Source: Bordetella parapertussis (GTDB taxonomy: Bacteria > Pseudomonadota > Gammaproteobacteria > Burkholderiales > Burkholderiaceae_C). From it: a stretch of 34,257 bases of DNA. Numbering within the stretch: position 1 is the first letter of the stretch; each line of letters starts with the position of its first letter. The stretch covers positions 1 to 34,257 of the forward strand of contig CAMDXA010000022.1 in the NCBI GenBank assembly GCA_945878065.1, given 5' to 3'. The notes under the pieces are model-generated. The model had not been told where the DNA came from, searched no databases, and saw nothing but the letters and a program-made list of their open reading frames with translations. A program made the position numbers and the translations under genes. Shown in pieces: positions 8,674-16,840 of this stretch.

Positions 8674-10481
8674 CAATCTTCCACCTGCAATATCGCCAAA
8701 AAGGCTTCTTGGGGCACTTCCACTGATCCGATTTGTTTCATGCGTTTCTTACCTGCTTTTTGTTTCTCTAGAAGTTTGCGCTTGCGGCTGATATCGCCGC
8801 CATAGCATTTTGCCAGCACGTTTTTACGCAAGGCTTTGATGGTTTCTCGTGCAATGATGTTCGCACCAATCGCGGCTTGAATGGCCACGTCAAACATTTG
8901 ACGGCTGATGATTTCGCGCATCTTGGCCACCACCGCACGGCCTCGGTACTGAGATTGGGCACGGTGCACGATGATAGACAGTGCATCAACCCGTTCGCCA
9001 TTGAGCAAGATGTCGACTTTCACCACATCGGCCGCGCGGTATTCCTTGAACTCGTAGTCCATGGAGGCATACCCTCTGCTGACGCTTTTGAGCTTGTCAA
9101 AGAAGTCGAGCACGATTTCGCCCAGCGGCATTTCGTAAGTCAGCATGACTTGGCGGCCGTGGTAGGCCATGTTCAATTGCACACCGCGTTTTTGGTTGGC
9201 CAAAGTCATGACCGCGCCCACATAGTCCTGCGGCATGTACAAATGCACGGTGACGATGGGCTCGCGGATCTCTTCCATCTTGCTGGCTTCGGGCATCTTG
9301 GAAGGGTTCTCCACCATCACCAATTCACCATCTGCACGCATCACTTGGTAGACCACGCTGGGCGCGGTAGTGATCAGGTCTTGGTCAAACTCCCGCTCAA
9401 GGCGTTCTTGCACGATTTCCATGTGCAACAAACCTAAAAAACCGCAGCGAAAACCAAAGCCCAGCGCTTGCGATACCTCAGGCTCATAGCGCAAGGAGGA
9501 ATCATTGAGCTTGAGTTTTTCCAATGCGTCGCGCAAGGCATCGTATTGGTTGGCTTCTGTGGGGTACAAACCGGCGAATACCTGTGGCTGTATTTCTTTG
9601 AAGCCGGGCAAAGCCTGTTCTGCGGGTCCCAAGTTGTTGGGCAGCTTTTTTTCCAATGTGATGGTGTCGCCCACTTTGGCCGCTTGCAGTTCTTTGATGC
9701 CCGCAATGACATAACCCACTTCACCGGCTTGCAAAGCATCGCGCGGTTCGTTGGCCGGCGTGAACACACCAAGGTTGTCGGCGTTGTAGACCGTCCCGGT
9801 GGCCATCATTTTGAAACGCTCACCTTTGTTCAGATGTCCGTCAACCACGCGCACCAGCATGACCACACCTACGTAGGTGTCGAACCAACTGTCAACGATC
9901 ATGGCGCGCAGCGGCGCGTCCGGCTTGCCTTTGGGTGCCGGGATTTTGGCCACCACGGCTTCGAGGATCTCTTCAACGCCCATACCGGTTTTGGCGGAAC
10001 ACGGGATGGCATCGGTGGCATCGATGCCAATCACGTCTTCAATTTCAGTTCTGGCGTTGTCAGGATCGGCAGAAGCCAAATCCATTTTGTTGAGCACGGG
10101 CACCACTTCAACACCAAGGTCTAGCGCGGTATAGCAATTGGCCACCGTCTGCGCTTCCACACCTTGGCTGGCATCCACCACCAGCAACGCGCCTTCGCAT
10201 GCTGACAACGAACGGCTGACTTCATATGAAAAATCGACATGACCGGGCGTGTCGATCAAATTGAGGTTGTAAATCTGTCCGTCTTTGGCTTTGTAACGCA
10301 GTGCAGCGGTCTGTGCCTTGATGGTTATCCCACGTTCTTTTTCGATGTCCATCGAGTCCAGCACCTGTGCTTCCATCTCTCTGTCGCTCAAGCCGCCGCA
10401 GCGCTGAATGATGCGGTCTGCCAGCGTAGATTTGCCGTGATCTATGTGCGCGATGATGGAAAAATTTCTGATGTGGTTCAT
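8673..10481 (-). CDS. lepA: Elongation factor 4 (back-translocating GTPase LepA)
   Basis: Ribosome-binding translational GTPase (EF4) affecting initiation and stalled or mis-translocated ribosomes. The protein is 602 aa, full length. G1 is AHIDHGKST at the extreme N-terminus, the switch region contains [12 protein letters not shown]3 is DTPGHVDF and G4 is NKMDL. LepA-specific C-terminal segments are present, for example [20 protein letters not shown] and [20 protein letters not shown]. The start is the ATG at 10481 ([16 protein letters not shown]); a TTG at 10484 is one codon upstream. It has no strong Shine-Dalgarno. A strong Rho-independent terminator ends only 46 bases before the start codon (see 10527-10557), so either a promoter in this short gap or readthrough must feed lepA. 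Confidence 0.98.
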   Translation of the reverse strand: MNHIRNFSIIAHIDHGKSTLADRIIQRCGGLSDREMEAQVLDSMDIEKERGITIKAQTAALRYKAKDGQIYNLNLIDTPGHVDFSYEVSRSLSACEGALLVVDASQGVEAQTVANCYTALDLGVEVVPVLNKMDLASADPDNARTEIEDVIGIDATDAIPCSAKTGMGVEEILEAVVAKIPAPKGKPDAPLRAMIVDSWFDTYVGVVMLVRVVDGHLNKGERFKMMATGTVYNADNLGVFTPANEPRDALQAGEVGYVIAGIKELQAAKVGDTITLEKKLPNNLGPAEQALPGFKEIQPQVFAGLYPTEANQYDALRDALEKLKLNDSSLRYEPEVSQALGFGFRCGFLGLLHMEIVQERLEREFDQDLITTAPSVVYQVMRADGELVMVENPSKMPEASKMEEIREPIVTVHLYMPQDYVGAVMTLANQKRGVQLNMAYHGRQVMLTYEMPLGEIVLDFFDKLKSVSRGYASMDYEFKEYRAADVVKVDILLNGERVDALSIIVHRAQSQYRGRAVVAKMREIISRQMFDVAIQAAIGANIIARETIKALRKNVLAKCYGGDISRKRKLLEKQKAGKKRMKQIGSVEVPQEAFLAILQVED

Positions 10482-10526
10482 CAATGCAAGCTGTTAAGTA
10501 ATTGAATTTACAGAGGAGAAAGCCAT

Positions 10527-10557
10527 AAAAAAGGGCGCGTCAGGTGATGACGCGCCC
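10527..10557 (-). terminator. Rho-independent terminator just upstream of lepA
   Basis: GGGCGCGTCA (10533-10542) and TGACGCGCCC (10548-10557) form a perfect 10-bp stem around a five-base loop. Read leftward the stem is followed at once by six T residues (10532-10527), the textbook intrinsic terminator. Read rightward there is no T-run, so it acts on leftward transcripts. It must end either a short RNA made from this gap or mucD readthrough. Confidence 0.88.
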
Positions 10558-10667
10558 GGAACCAACAATCTATGGCAACTGCGATAGTTGGGACTTCATT
10601 GTAGGCAGAAAGCCCGCCGAGGTGGCCCCCAAAAAGCCTTGCCCAACCCCGTTGCAAGTCAACGATA
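10527..10667 (-). ncRNA. Candidate structured small RNA or attenuated lepA leader
   Basis: Leftward RNA of roughly 135-140 nt, inferred from a promoter-like TTGTTA/TATGCT pair (10694-10667) and the perfect terminator ending at 10527. Between them the sequence folds into a long arm: GTTGGG pairs with CCCAAC (10642-10647 with 10587-10592) and, below an internal loop, GCAAC pairs with GTTGC (10651-10655 with 10575-10579). Within the apical part GGCGGG-CTT-TCTGCC forms a six-pair hairpin with G-U pairs. There is no convincing open reading frame. I cannot assign it to a known RNA family; it does not look like tmRNA or a tRNA, and I see no 6S resemblance. I saw no alternative antiterminator partner for the terminator stem, which slightly favours a free small RNA over a riboswitch. 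Confidence 0.5.
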
Positions 10668-10694
10668 GCATATTTATACACAGTTTATTAACAA
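10667..10694 (-). promoter_or_regulatory. Possible promoter for the pre-lepA RNA
   Basis: Minus-strand TTGTTA (10694-10689), a 16-base spacer and TATGCT (10672-10667), within an AT-rich run that also contains TATAAA at 10678-10673. Transcription would begin near 10660-10666. The spacer and TATAAA overlap a perfect DnaA-box match at 10674-10682. This is a consensus match only. Confidence 0.4.
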
Positions 10695-10779
10695 TTCAGT
10701 TTAAGAAAAATCAGGATAACTTGTGGGTGATCTGTGGATCAATATGTACAAGTCGACAATCATGCCATATTGTGAATAA
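10674..10779. promoter_or_regulatory. AT-rich cluster of DnaA-box-like sites
   Basis: Two sites match the R-box consensus TTATNCACA exactly: TTATACACA at 10674-10682 (+) and TTATTCACA on the minus strand at 10771-10779. TGATCCACA on the minus strand at 10733-10741 has one mismatch, and TCACCCACA at 10722-10730 has two. The intervening sequence is AT-rich (TTATTAACAATTCAG, TTTAAGAAAAATC), unlike the GC-rich genes around it. This resembles a small DnaA-binding regulatory or titration site; it is unlikely to be oriC because dnaA, rpmH, parAB and gyrB are absent. Confidence 0.4.
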
Positions 10780-10951
10780 ATTGCGGTGACATATACCCAG
10801 ATTCACAGTTTGATACCCTGACTTAGATTGAAATTCATTTTTTTTGACACCGAAGTTAGCTTGCGCTTACATCAAAAATATTTTTCAGGCCGTTGGAAGA
10901 ATCCATCATTCGCCCAAATCAAGGGTTAACCCTTAACTCGGATGAACTGGC
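10780..10951. other. Rest of the mucD-lepA gap, with a 14-base palindrome
   Basis: AT-rich non-coding sequence downstream of the mucD stop. It contains AAGGGTTAACCCTT at 10921-10934, a perfect 14-base palindrome 17 bases beyond the mucD stop, and an A/T-rich imperfect inverted repeat (TTTTTGA near 10840 with TCAAAAA near 10872). Neither has the T-tract orientation of a leftward terminator. The short open frames here look random. Confidence 0.4.
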
Positions 10952-12436
10952 TCATCGGGGTCGAATCACGGTGTATTGCGACCACTCGCCACGACGCAAC
11001 AACACGCTGACTGCCTTGGCTTTGTCCAGTTTGGACAGGACCTGGGCGAATGCTTTGGTGTCATTGACTTCAGAGTTGGCGATTTGCGTGATCACATCCC
11101 CCTCACGGATACCGGCTCGCAACGCTGGCTCAGCCACAGCATCCACCCTGACGCCACCGCGCAATTTCAATTCTTTTTTCAAGGCCTCAGACAGATCACT
11201 GACCGTCAAACCCAGCAGTTGCGCGGCGGTGTTGGTCTCCGGTGCTTTTTCTGCGGCAGCGGGCTTGGCAGCCACTTTGTCCGGCTCAAACTCGCCCACC
11301 GTGATGGCCACTTCACGGGTCGCACCACGGCGCAACACGGTGAGCTTGCTGTTCGTGCCGGGCTTGGTATTGCCCACGGTACGCGGCAAATCAGAGGATT
11401 TTTCGATGGTCTTGCCATCGAACTTGAGAATGATGTCGCCCGCCTCGATGCCGACTTTTTCAGCCGGCGAACCAGGCTCAACGCTGCTGACAAATGCACC
11501 TTGGGGTTTGGCCATGCCCAGCGACTCGGCCACTTCTTTGGTGACTTCACCAATGCCCACACCAAGCCGTCCGCGTTGCACGCGCCCACTGGCACGCAGT
11601 TGGTTGCTGACATTGGCAGCCTCGTCAATCGGAATAGCAAAGGAAATGCCCATAAAGCCGCCGGAGCGGGAATAAATCTGGCTATTGATACCAATGACTT
11701 CGCCGCGCATGTTGATCAAGGGTCCACCTGAATTGCCGGGGTTGATGGCCACATCGGTCTGGATGAATGGCAAGTAGTCACCGGTGTCACGGCCTTTGGC
11801 ACTGACGATACCCGCGGTGACGGTGTTCTCTAAACCGAAGGGAGAACCAATCGCCATGACCCACTCGCCCACTTTGAGTTTGTTCGGGTCGCCCAGTTTG
11901 ACAGGAGGCAAGCCGGTGGCTTCAATTTTCACCACCGCTACATCGGTGCGTTTGTCAGAGCCAACAATGCGGGCAATGAATTCGCGTTTGTCGGTCAGGG
12001 TCACAATGACTTGCTGTGCGCCGTCCACGACATGGGCATTGGTCATGATGAAGCCGTCTGCCGTCAAAATGAAGCCGGAGCCCACACCGCGAGGCTGGTC
12101 CTCGGGCTGCTGCTGGGGCCGGTTAGGGCGCTGTTGGCGCGGTGCATTCGGCATTGGGACACCAAAAAACCGGCGGAACAACTCTTGCATCTCTTCGTCT
12201 TGCGGATCACCACCGGGTGGATTTTGGGCCGCCGTCTGTGGCGCCGCTTTGTCGACAGTACGGATATTGACCACGGAGGGGCCTACTTGCTCAACCAAAT
12301 CGGTGAAGTCTGGCAATGTGCGGTTTTGCGCCAAAGCCTGCGACTGCATACCGGGCAGGCCAGCCGCAGCGAAAGTCACCAGCAACACTGCCAGTAAAGA
12401 AAAAACATGTTTGCGAACGTACAAAGAATGAAACAT
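10952..12436 (-). CDS. mucD: Periplasmic serine protease, Do/DegP (MucD) family
   Basis: Envelope quality-control protease and chaperone of the HtrA family. The protein is 494 aa from the ATG at 12436, chosen because it begins a clear signal peptide (VRKHVFSLLAVLLVTFAAAG, cleavage probably after QALA) and has GGGAG about ten bases upstream; the open frame continues 31 codons further without homology. The trypsin-like domain shows the triad His135 (TNAHVVDGA), Asp165 (RTDVAVVKI) and Ser236 (GNSGGPL). A Gln/Pro/Arg-rich linker lies at 95-116. Two PDZ domains follow, beginning near GRLGVGIGEVTKEVAES and LLGLTVSDLSEALK. It sits between fabF and lepA. In many betaproteobacteria rpoE, rseA and rseB precede it; none is present here. 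Confidence 0.95.
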   Translation of the reverse strand: MFHSLYVRKHVFSLLAVLLVTFAAAGLPGMQSQALAQNRTLPDFTDLVEQVGPSVVNIRTVDKAAPQTAAQNPPGGDPQDEEMQELFRRFFGVPMPNAPRQQRPNRPQQQPEDQPRGVGSGFILTADGFIMTNAHVVDGAQQVIVTLTDKREFIARIVGSDKRTDVAVVKIEATGLPPVKLGDPNKLKVGEWVMAIGSPFGLENTVTAGIVSAKGRDTGDYLPFIQTDVAINPGNSGGPLINMRGEVIGINSQIYSRSGGFMGISFAIPIDEAANVSNQLRASGRVQRGRLGVGIGEVTKEVAESLGMAKPQGAFVSSVEPGSPAEKVGIEAGDIILKFDGKTIEKSSDLPRTVGNTKPGTNSKLTVLRRGATREVAITVGEFEPDKVAAKPAAAEKAPETNTAAQLLGLTVSDLSEALKKELKLRGGVRVDAVAEPALRAGIREGDVITQIANSEVNDTKAFAQVLSKLDKAKAVSVLLRRGEWSQYTVIRPR

Positions 12437-12455
12437 CTTTTTTGATCTCCCAAAA

Positions 12456-12484
12456 GGTATAGCAACAGTTTTAACGCGAAACAA
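12456..12484 (-). promoter_or_regulatory. Possible mucD promoter
   Basis: Minus-strand TTGTTT (12484-12479), 17-base spacer, TATACC (12461-12456), twenty bases before the mucD start codon. It resembles a weak housekeeping sigma promoter rather than a sigma-E promoter (no GGAACTT/GTCAA pattern seen). It would give a very short leader that still contains the GGGAG ribosome site. Confidence 0.35.
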
Positions 12485-12514
12485 GCATTCGAGGCGGACG
12501 CGCTTCAATAGCCC

Positions 12515-12526
12515 CTGACATGTCAG
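12515..12526. repeat. Perfect 12-base palindrome upstream of mucD
   Basis: CTGACATGTCAG, in the 104-base fabF-mucD gap and about 30 bases upstream of the possible mucD -35 element. The position suits a regulator site, but no binding protein can be named from the sequence. Confidence 0.35.
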
Positions 12527-12540
12527 CATTTGCTGCCAGA

Positions 12541-13785
12541 CTAGATACGCTTGAATAAAAGCGTACCGTTGGTCCCGCCGAAACCGAAATTGTTTTTCAC
12601 GGCCACGTCAATGCGCATGTCGCGTGCCGTGTTGGCGCAGAAATCCAGATCACATTCGGGGTCGGGATGCTGCAAATTGATGGTGGGGGGAGCTTTTTGC
12701 TCATGCACCGCCAGCACTGTGAACACGCTTTCGATCCCGCCAGCGCCTCCCAACAAATGTCCGGTCATGGACTTGGTGGAACTGATGACCATCTTGTGCG
12801 CATGGGCACCGAAAGCCGCTTTGATGGCGTGGGTTTCATTGATGTCGCCCAAGGGCGTGGATGTGCCGTGTGCGTTCAGGTAATCCACTTGGTCTGGTGA
12901 CATTTGCGCATTTTTCAAAGCAGCCAACATAGAGCGACGCGGGCCGTCCATATTGGGCGCAGTCATATGACCCGCGTCAGCACTGCGGCCATACCCTGCA
13001 AGTTCGGCGTAAATGCGCGCACCTCTGGCTTTGGCGTATTCATACTCCTCCAGCACCAGCACGCCTGCGCCCTCGCCCAAAACGAACCCATCACGGTCTT
13101 TGTCCCAGGGGCGGGAAGCGGTTTTGGGGTCGTCATTGCGGGTAGACAAAGCGCGCATGGCGGCAAAGCCACCCAAGCCCAATGGCGAAATAGTGGCTTC
13201 CGCACCACCGGCGACCATGACATCCGCGTCACCGTATTCGATGATGCGGCCGGCTTCGCCAATGCTGTGCAATCCCGTGCTGCATGCTGTGGCGATGGCC
13301 AGATTGGGGCCCTTGAAGCCACAACGCATAGAAACATGACCGGAGATCATGTTGATGATGCTGGCGGGCACAAAGAAAGGAGAAATACGCCGGGGGCCGC
13401 GCGCCATGAGTTCGTCCCGCATGTTCTCGATCAGCGGCAAACCACCAATACCCGAGCCAATCAGGCAACCGATACGGTGCGAGAGTTCTTCGTCCAACGC
13501 GTCGCCAATAGGCAAGCCGGCATCGGCCACGGCCTGCAAACCCGCGGCCACACCCAAATGGATGAAGCGGTCCATGGTGCGGGCATCCTTGGGCGAGATG
13601 TACTCATCCAAGTTGAAGTTTTTAACCTCACCTGCGAAATGACAGGCGAAAGCAGACGCATCAAAATGGGTGATGGTGTCTATGCCGGATTGACCGGCCA
13701 GAATTTGCTTCCAGGACGCTTGGGCAGTGTTTCCAACCGGAGACACACAGCCCAAACCTGTCACGACAACGCGACGACGACTCAT
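12541..13785 (-). CDS. fabF: 3-oxoacyl-[acyl-carrier-protein] synthase II
   Basis: Elongating condensing enzyme of type II fatty-acid synthesis, joining malonyl-ACP to acyl-ACP. The protein is 414 aa, full length. It starts [18 protein letters not shown]. The active-site Cys168 lies in [14 protein letters not shown], and the two catalytic histidines in [11 protein letters not shown] and [12 protein letters not shown]; the C-terminal [14 protein letters not shown] is typical of KAS II. It lies 14 bases downstream of acpP, the usual acpP-fabF pairing. It is the last fatty-acid gene of the leftward series. Confidence 0.98.
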   Translation of the reverse strand: MSRRRVVVTGLGCVSPVGNTAQASWKQILAGQSGIDTITHFDASAFACHFAGEVKNFNLDEYISPKDARTMDRFIHLGVAAGLQAVADAGLPIGDALDEELSHRIGCLIGSGIGGLPLIENMRDELMARGPRRISPFFVPASIINMISGHVSMRCGFKGPNLAIATACSTGLHSIGEAGRIIEYGDADVMVAGGAEATISPLGLGGFAAMRALSTRNDDPKTASRPWDKDRDGFVLGEGAGVLVLEEYEYAKARGARIYAELAGYGRSADAGHMTAPNMDGPRRSMLAALKNAQMSPDQVDYLNAHGTSTPLGDINETHAIKAAFGAHAHKMVISSTKSMTGHLLGGAGGIESVFTVLAVHEQKAPPTINLQHPDPECDLDFCANTARDMRIDVAVKNNFGFGGTNGTLLFKRI

Positions 13786-13799
13786 GGGGAACCTCAGCG

Positions 13800-14060
<261 letters not shown>

Positions 14061-14066
14061 TTAGAA

Positions 14067-14090
14067 GTCCGCGATTTTAGCCGCGCGGAC
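14067..14090 (-). promoter_or_regulatory. Inverted repeat and -10-like box in the acpP leader
   Basis: GTCCGCG (minus strand 14090-14084) and CGCGGAC (14073-14067) form a perfect 7-bp inverted repeat. The ten-base spacer contains TAAAAT, five of six matches to a -10 box. If TAAAAT is the -10 element the repeat is a DNA site flanking it, possibly an operator; if transcription starts upstream it is an mRNA hairpin. No good -35 was found. Confidence 0.45.
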
Positions 14091-14123
14091 GAAACGGCTG
14101 ACTACTGGCTTATACCAAGGCCG

Positions 14124-14873
14124 TTAAGCCATGTACATGCCGCCATTGACGTGCAATTCTTGACCGGTGATGTAGGCCCCGCCGTTTCCCGCCAAAAATG
14201 CCACTGCCTGCGCCACATCTTCGGGTTGGCCGAGGTGCCCCAAGGGGATTTGACCCAGCAATGCCTGCTGCTGCTCAGGCGGCAATCCTGCTGTCATGTC
14301 GGTCTCGATAAATCCTGGAGCGACGCAATTGACCGTGATTCCGCGACTGCCCAGCTCTCTGGCCAAGGCCTTGGTCATACCAGCTACGCCCGCTTTGGCT
14401 GCCGCGTAATTGGCTTGGCCGGGGTTGCCGGAGGCGCCAACCACGCTGGTGATGTTGATGATGCGGCCAAAACGCTGTTTCATCATCGGGCGCATCACCG
14501 CGCGGCACAGACGAAACACGGCCTTGAGGTTGGTGTCGATGACATCGTCCCAATCGCTGTCTTTCATGCGCATGGCCAAGGTGTCACGCGTGATGCCGGC
14601 GTTGTTGACCAACACATGCAAGCCACCGGTTTGCTCCACCAAACGGTCCACTACCGCTTGCAACTGGTCGGCATCGTTGACTTGCAACACCACGCCTTGG
14701 CAACCAGCAAACGCCGCCAATGACCCGGCGATGCGTGACGCCCCTTCCTCACTGGTGGCAGTGCCACACACATGAAAACCTTGGCGTGCCAAATGCAAGG
14801 CAATGGCGGCACCAATGCCACGAGAAGCGCCGGTGACCAGCGCGGTCTGGGGAGAAATGGAGGGTGTTCCCAT
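14124..14873 (-). CDS. fabG: 3-oxoacyl-[acyl-carrier-protein] reductase
   Basis: NADPH-dependent short-chain dehydrogenase that reduces 3-oxoacyl-ACP in fatty-acid elongation. The protein is 249 aa. The nucleotide-binding motif is TGASRGIGAAIA near residue 15, NNAGITRDTLAMRM marks the active-site Asn region, and catalytic Ser and Tyr-X3-Lys occur in NITSVVGASGNPGQANYAAA followed by KAG. The C-terminus GQELHVNGGMYMA is typical. The ATG at 14873 lies two bases after the fabD stop; a TTG two codons upstream is less likely. It sits in the standard fabH-fabD-fabG-acpP-fabF order. Confidence 0.98.
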   Translation of the reverse strand: MGTPSISPQTALVTGASRGIGAAIALHLARQGFHVCGTATSEEGASRIAGSLAAFAGCQGVVLQVNDADQLQAVVDRLVEQTGGLHVLVNNAGITRDTLAMRMKDSDWDDVIDTNLKAVFRLCRAVMRPMMKQRFGRIINITSVVGASGNPGQANYAAAKAGVAGMTKALARELGSRGITVNCVAPGFIETDMTAGLPPEQQQALLGQIPLGHLGQPEDVAQAVAFLAGNGGAYITGQELHVNGGMYMA

Positions 14874-14875
14874 GG

Positions 14876-15829
14876 TCAAGTCTTTAAGAAAGCAAAGGTT
14901 TCAGTCAGGGTCACCGGGTCGTACAAGGCATGCGACTGCAGGTCTGGCGAAATCCGCTTGACCATGCCCGATAGGACTTTGCCGGGGCCGCATTCAACCA
15001 CGTGGCTGACGCCGAGTTGTTGCATGCGCTGAATGGTTTCTACCCAACGCACCGGGCCAAACGCTTGTCGAAAAAGCGCATCGCGTATGCGTGCCGGGTC
15101 GGTTTCTTGGGCCACATCGATGTTGTTGATGACCGGAATTTGTGGCGCGCCCAATGACAGGTCTGCCAAATGACTGCGCAAGCGCTGCGCGGCAGGTTCC
15201 ATCATGGCGCAATGAAACGGCGCTGAAACCGGCAACAGCAAAGTGCGTTTGGCGCCAGCAGCTTTGAGCAATTCGCAGGCTTTTTCAACCGCTTGTTGAC
15301 TGCCTGAAATGACGGTCTGACCGGGGTCGTTGAAATTGGCAGCTTGGACAACTTCGCCGCTGTCAGGCGCAAACTCGGACTGGGCTTGCGCACAAATCGC
15401 CACCACTTGGGCCGCTTGCAAACCCAACACGGCGGCCATGGCCCCTGCACCAACGGCAACCGCCTCTTGCATAGCCTGGGCGCGCAATCGCACCAAAGGC
15501 ACCGCTTGCGACAAACTGAGAACCTCGCTGGCCACCAATGCCGAATATTCGCCCAAAGAATGCCCAGCCACAAACGACGGCCTTGCACCGCCCTCTGCCA
15601 TCCAAACGCGGTAGGCAGCGACCGCCGCCACCAGCATCACCGGCTGGGTGTTGGTGGTCAGCGCCAATGTTTCTTTGGGGCCTTCGTGAATCAGTTGCCC
15701 CAGATCTTGGCCGAGCGCCTCACTGGCTTCTTCGAGCGTGGCTTCAACCACCGGGTGGTCGTTCCACGCGTCCAGCATGCCCACCGACTGTGAGCCTTGA
15801 CCGGGAAACACAAAAGCAAATGTTGTCAT
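14876..15829 (-). CDS. fabD: Malonyl-CoA:acyl carrier protein transacylase
   Basis: Moves malonyl groups from CoA to ACP to supply the elongation cycle. The protein is 317 aa. It starts MTTFAFVFPGQGSQSVGML (the oxyanion-hole Gln region). The nucleophile is Ser91 in AGHSLGEYSALVAS, and the catalytic His lies in VSAPFHCAMMEPA near residue 203. GPGKVLSGMVKRI near the C-terminus is conserved. It sits nine bases downstream of fabH and two upstream of fabG, so translation is probably coupled. Confidence 0.98.
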   Translation of the reverse strand: MTTFAFVFPGQGSQSVGMLDAWNDHPVVEATLEEASEALGQDLGQLIHEGPKETLALTTNTQPVMLVAAVAAYRVWMAEGGARPSFVAGHSLGEYSALVASEVLSLSQAVPLVRLRAQAMQEAVAVGAGAMAAVLGLQAAQVVAICAQAQSEFAPDSGEVVQAANFNDPGQTVISGSQQAVEKACELLKAAGAKRTLLLPVSAPFHCAMMEPAAQRLRSHLADLSLGAPQIPVINNIDVAQETDPARIRDALFRQAFGPVRWVETIQRMQQLGVSHVVECGPGKVLSGMVKRISPDLQSHALYDPVTLTETFAFLKT

Positions 15830-15838
15830 ATATGTGAA

Positions 15839-16840
15839 TCAGTAGCGCAGAAGAACTGAGCCCCACGCGAAGCCGCCGCCCACCCCTTCGAGCATGACCA
15901 GTTGACCGGGCTTGACTTGACCGGCGCGAACCCCTTTGTCCAACGCCAGCGGAATGGATGCCGCCGATGTGTTGCCATGCTCGGCCACCGTCAACAACAC
16001 TTTTTCCATGGGGAGTTTCAATTTTTTTGCCGTGCTTTGAATGATGCGGATATTGGCCTGGTGCGGCACCAACCAATCAAGGTCGCTGTCATGCAGTCCG
16101 GCTTTGGCCAACACTGCACGGGCCGTGTCTTCCAACACACCCACCGCCAGCTTGAACACGCCTTGGCCGTCCATTTTCAACACCGGATCGCCCAAAATTT
16201 CACCCCCCTGCACATGTCCGGGCACGCACAATAAACCCACATGCTTGCCATCAGCATGGATGTCTGTGGCCAAAATACCGGGCTGTGATGAAGCTTCCAG
16301 CACCACCGCGCCAGCCCCATCGCCAAACAACACACAGGTGGTGCGGTCCTTGAAATCAAGCAGTCGTGAGAACACCTCTGCGCCCACCACCAAGGCCCGC
16401 TTGGCATTGCCCGCGCGCAGCATAGCGTCAGCCACACTCAAGGCATAAATAAATCCCGCGCAAACAGCTTGCACATCAAAGGCAGGTGAACCGGCGATTC
16501 CCTTTGCCTCGGGGCTGAGTTGCGCGAGTTTGTGTTGCAAAATGCATGCGGTGGATGGAAAAACCATGTCAGGGGTTGACGTGGCCACGATCAATAAATC
16601 GATGTCTTGCGGGCCCAGTTGCGCAGCTGACAGGGCTTGCTTGCAGGCTTCAAAGGCCAAATCGCTGCTGAACACCCCTGGCGCAACGAAATACCGGGCG
16701 CCGATGCCAGTGCGCTCGACGATCCATTCGTCAGAGCTCTCCACACCTTTGGCAGCCAATTCGGCCACCAAATCGGCATTGCTCAGTCGGCGTGGGGGCA
16801 AGTAGCTGCCGGTGCCAACAATTCGGGAATACAAGCTCAT
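15839..16840 (-). CDS. fabH: 3-oxoacyl-[acyl-carrier-protein] synthase III
   Basis: Initiates fatty-acid synthesis by condensing acetyl-CoA with malonyl-ACP. The protein is 333 aa. The active-site Cys127 is in [13 protein letters not shown], His in [12 protein letters not shown] and Asn in [15 protein letters not shown]; the C-terminus [15 protein letters not shown] is conserved. The ATG overlaps the plsX stop as ATGA. Full length with no sign of damage. Confidence 0.98.
   Translation of the reverse strand: MSLYSRIVGTGSYLPPRRLSNADLVAELAAKGVESSDEWIVERTGIGARYFVAPGVFSSDLAFEACKQALSAAQLGPQDIDLLIVATSTPDMVFPSTACILQHKLAQLSPEAKGIAGSPAFDVQAVCAGFIYALSVADAMLRAGNAKRALVVGAEVFSRLLDFKDRTTCVLFGDGAGAVVLEASSQPGILATDIHADGKHVGLLCVPGHVQGGEILGDPVLKMDGQGVFKLAVGVLEDTARAVLAKAGLHDSDLDWLVPHQANIRIIQSTAKKLKLPMEKVLLTVAEHGNTSAASIPLALDKGVRAGQVKPGQLVMLEGVGGGFAWGSVLLRY

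Noticed and set aside
10674..10779. Chromosomal replication origin
   Set aside because: The DnaA boxes are real matches but few, and the usual neighbours (dnaA, dnaN, rpmH, parAB) are absent; kept only as a regulatory cluster.
10544..10789. 81-codon frame in the mucD-lepA gap
   Set aside because: It runs opposite the candidate RNA and through its terminator, with no ribosome site.
10835..10880. A/T-rich inverted repeat downstream of mucD as its terminator
   Set aside because: The stem is almost only A-T pairs and, on the mucD strand, the T-rich arm comes first and an A-run follows, the wrong order for an intrinsic terminator.
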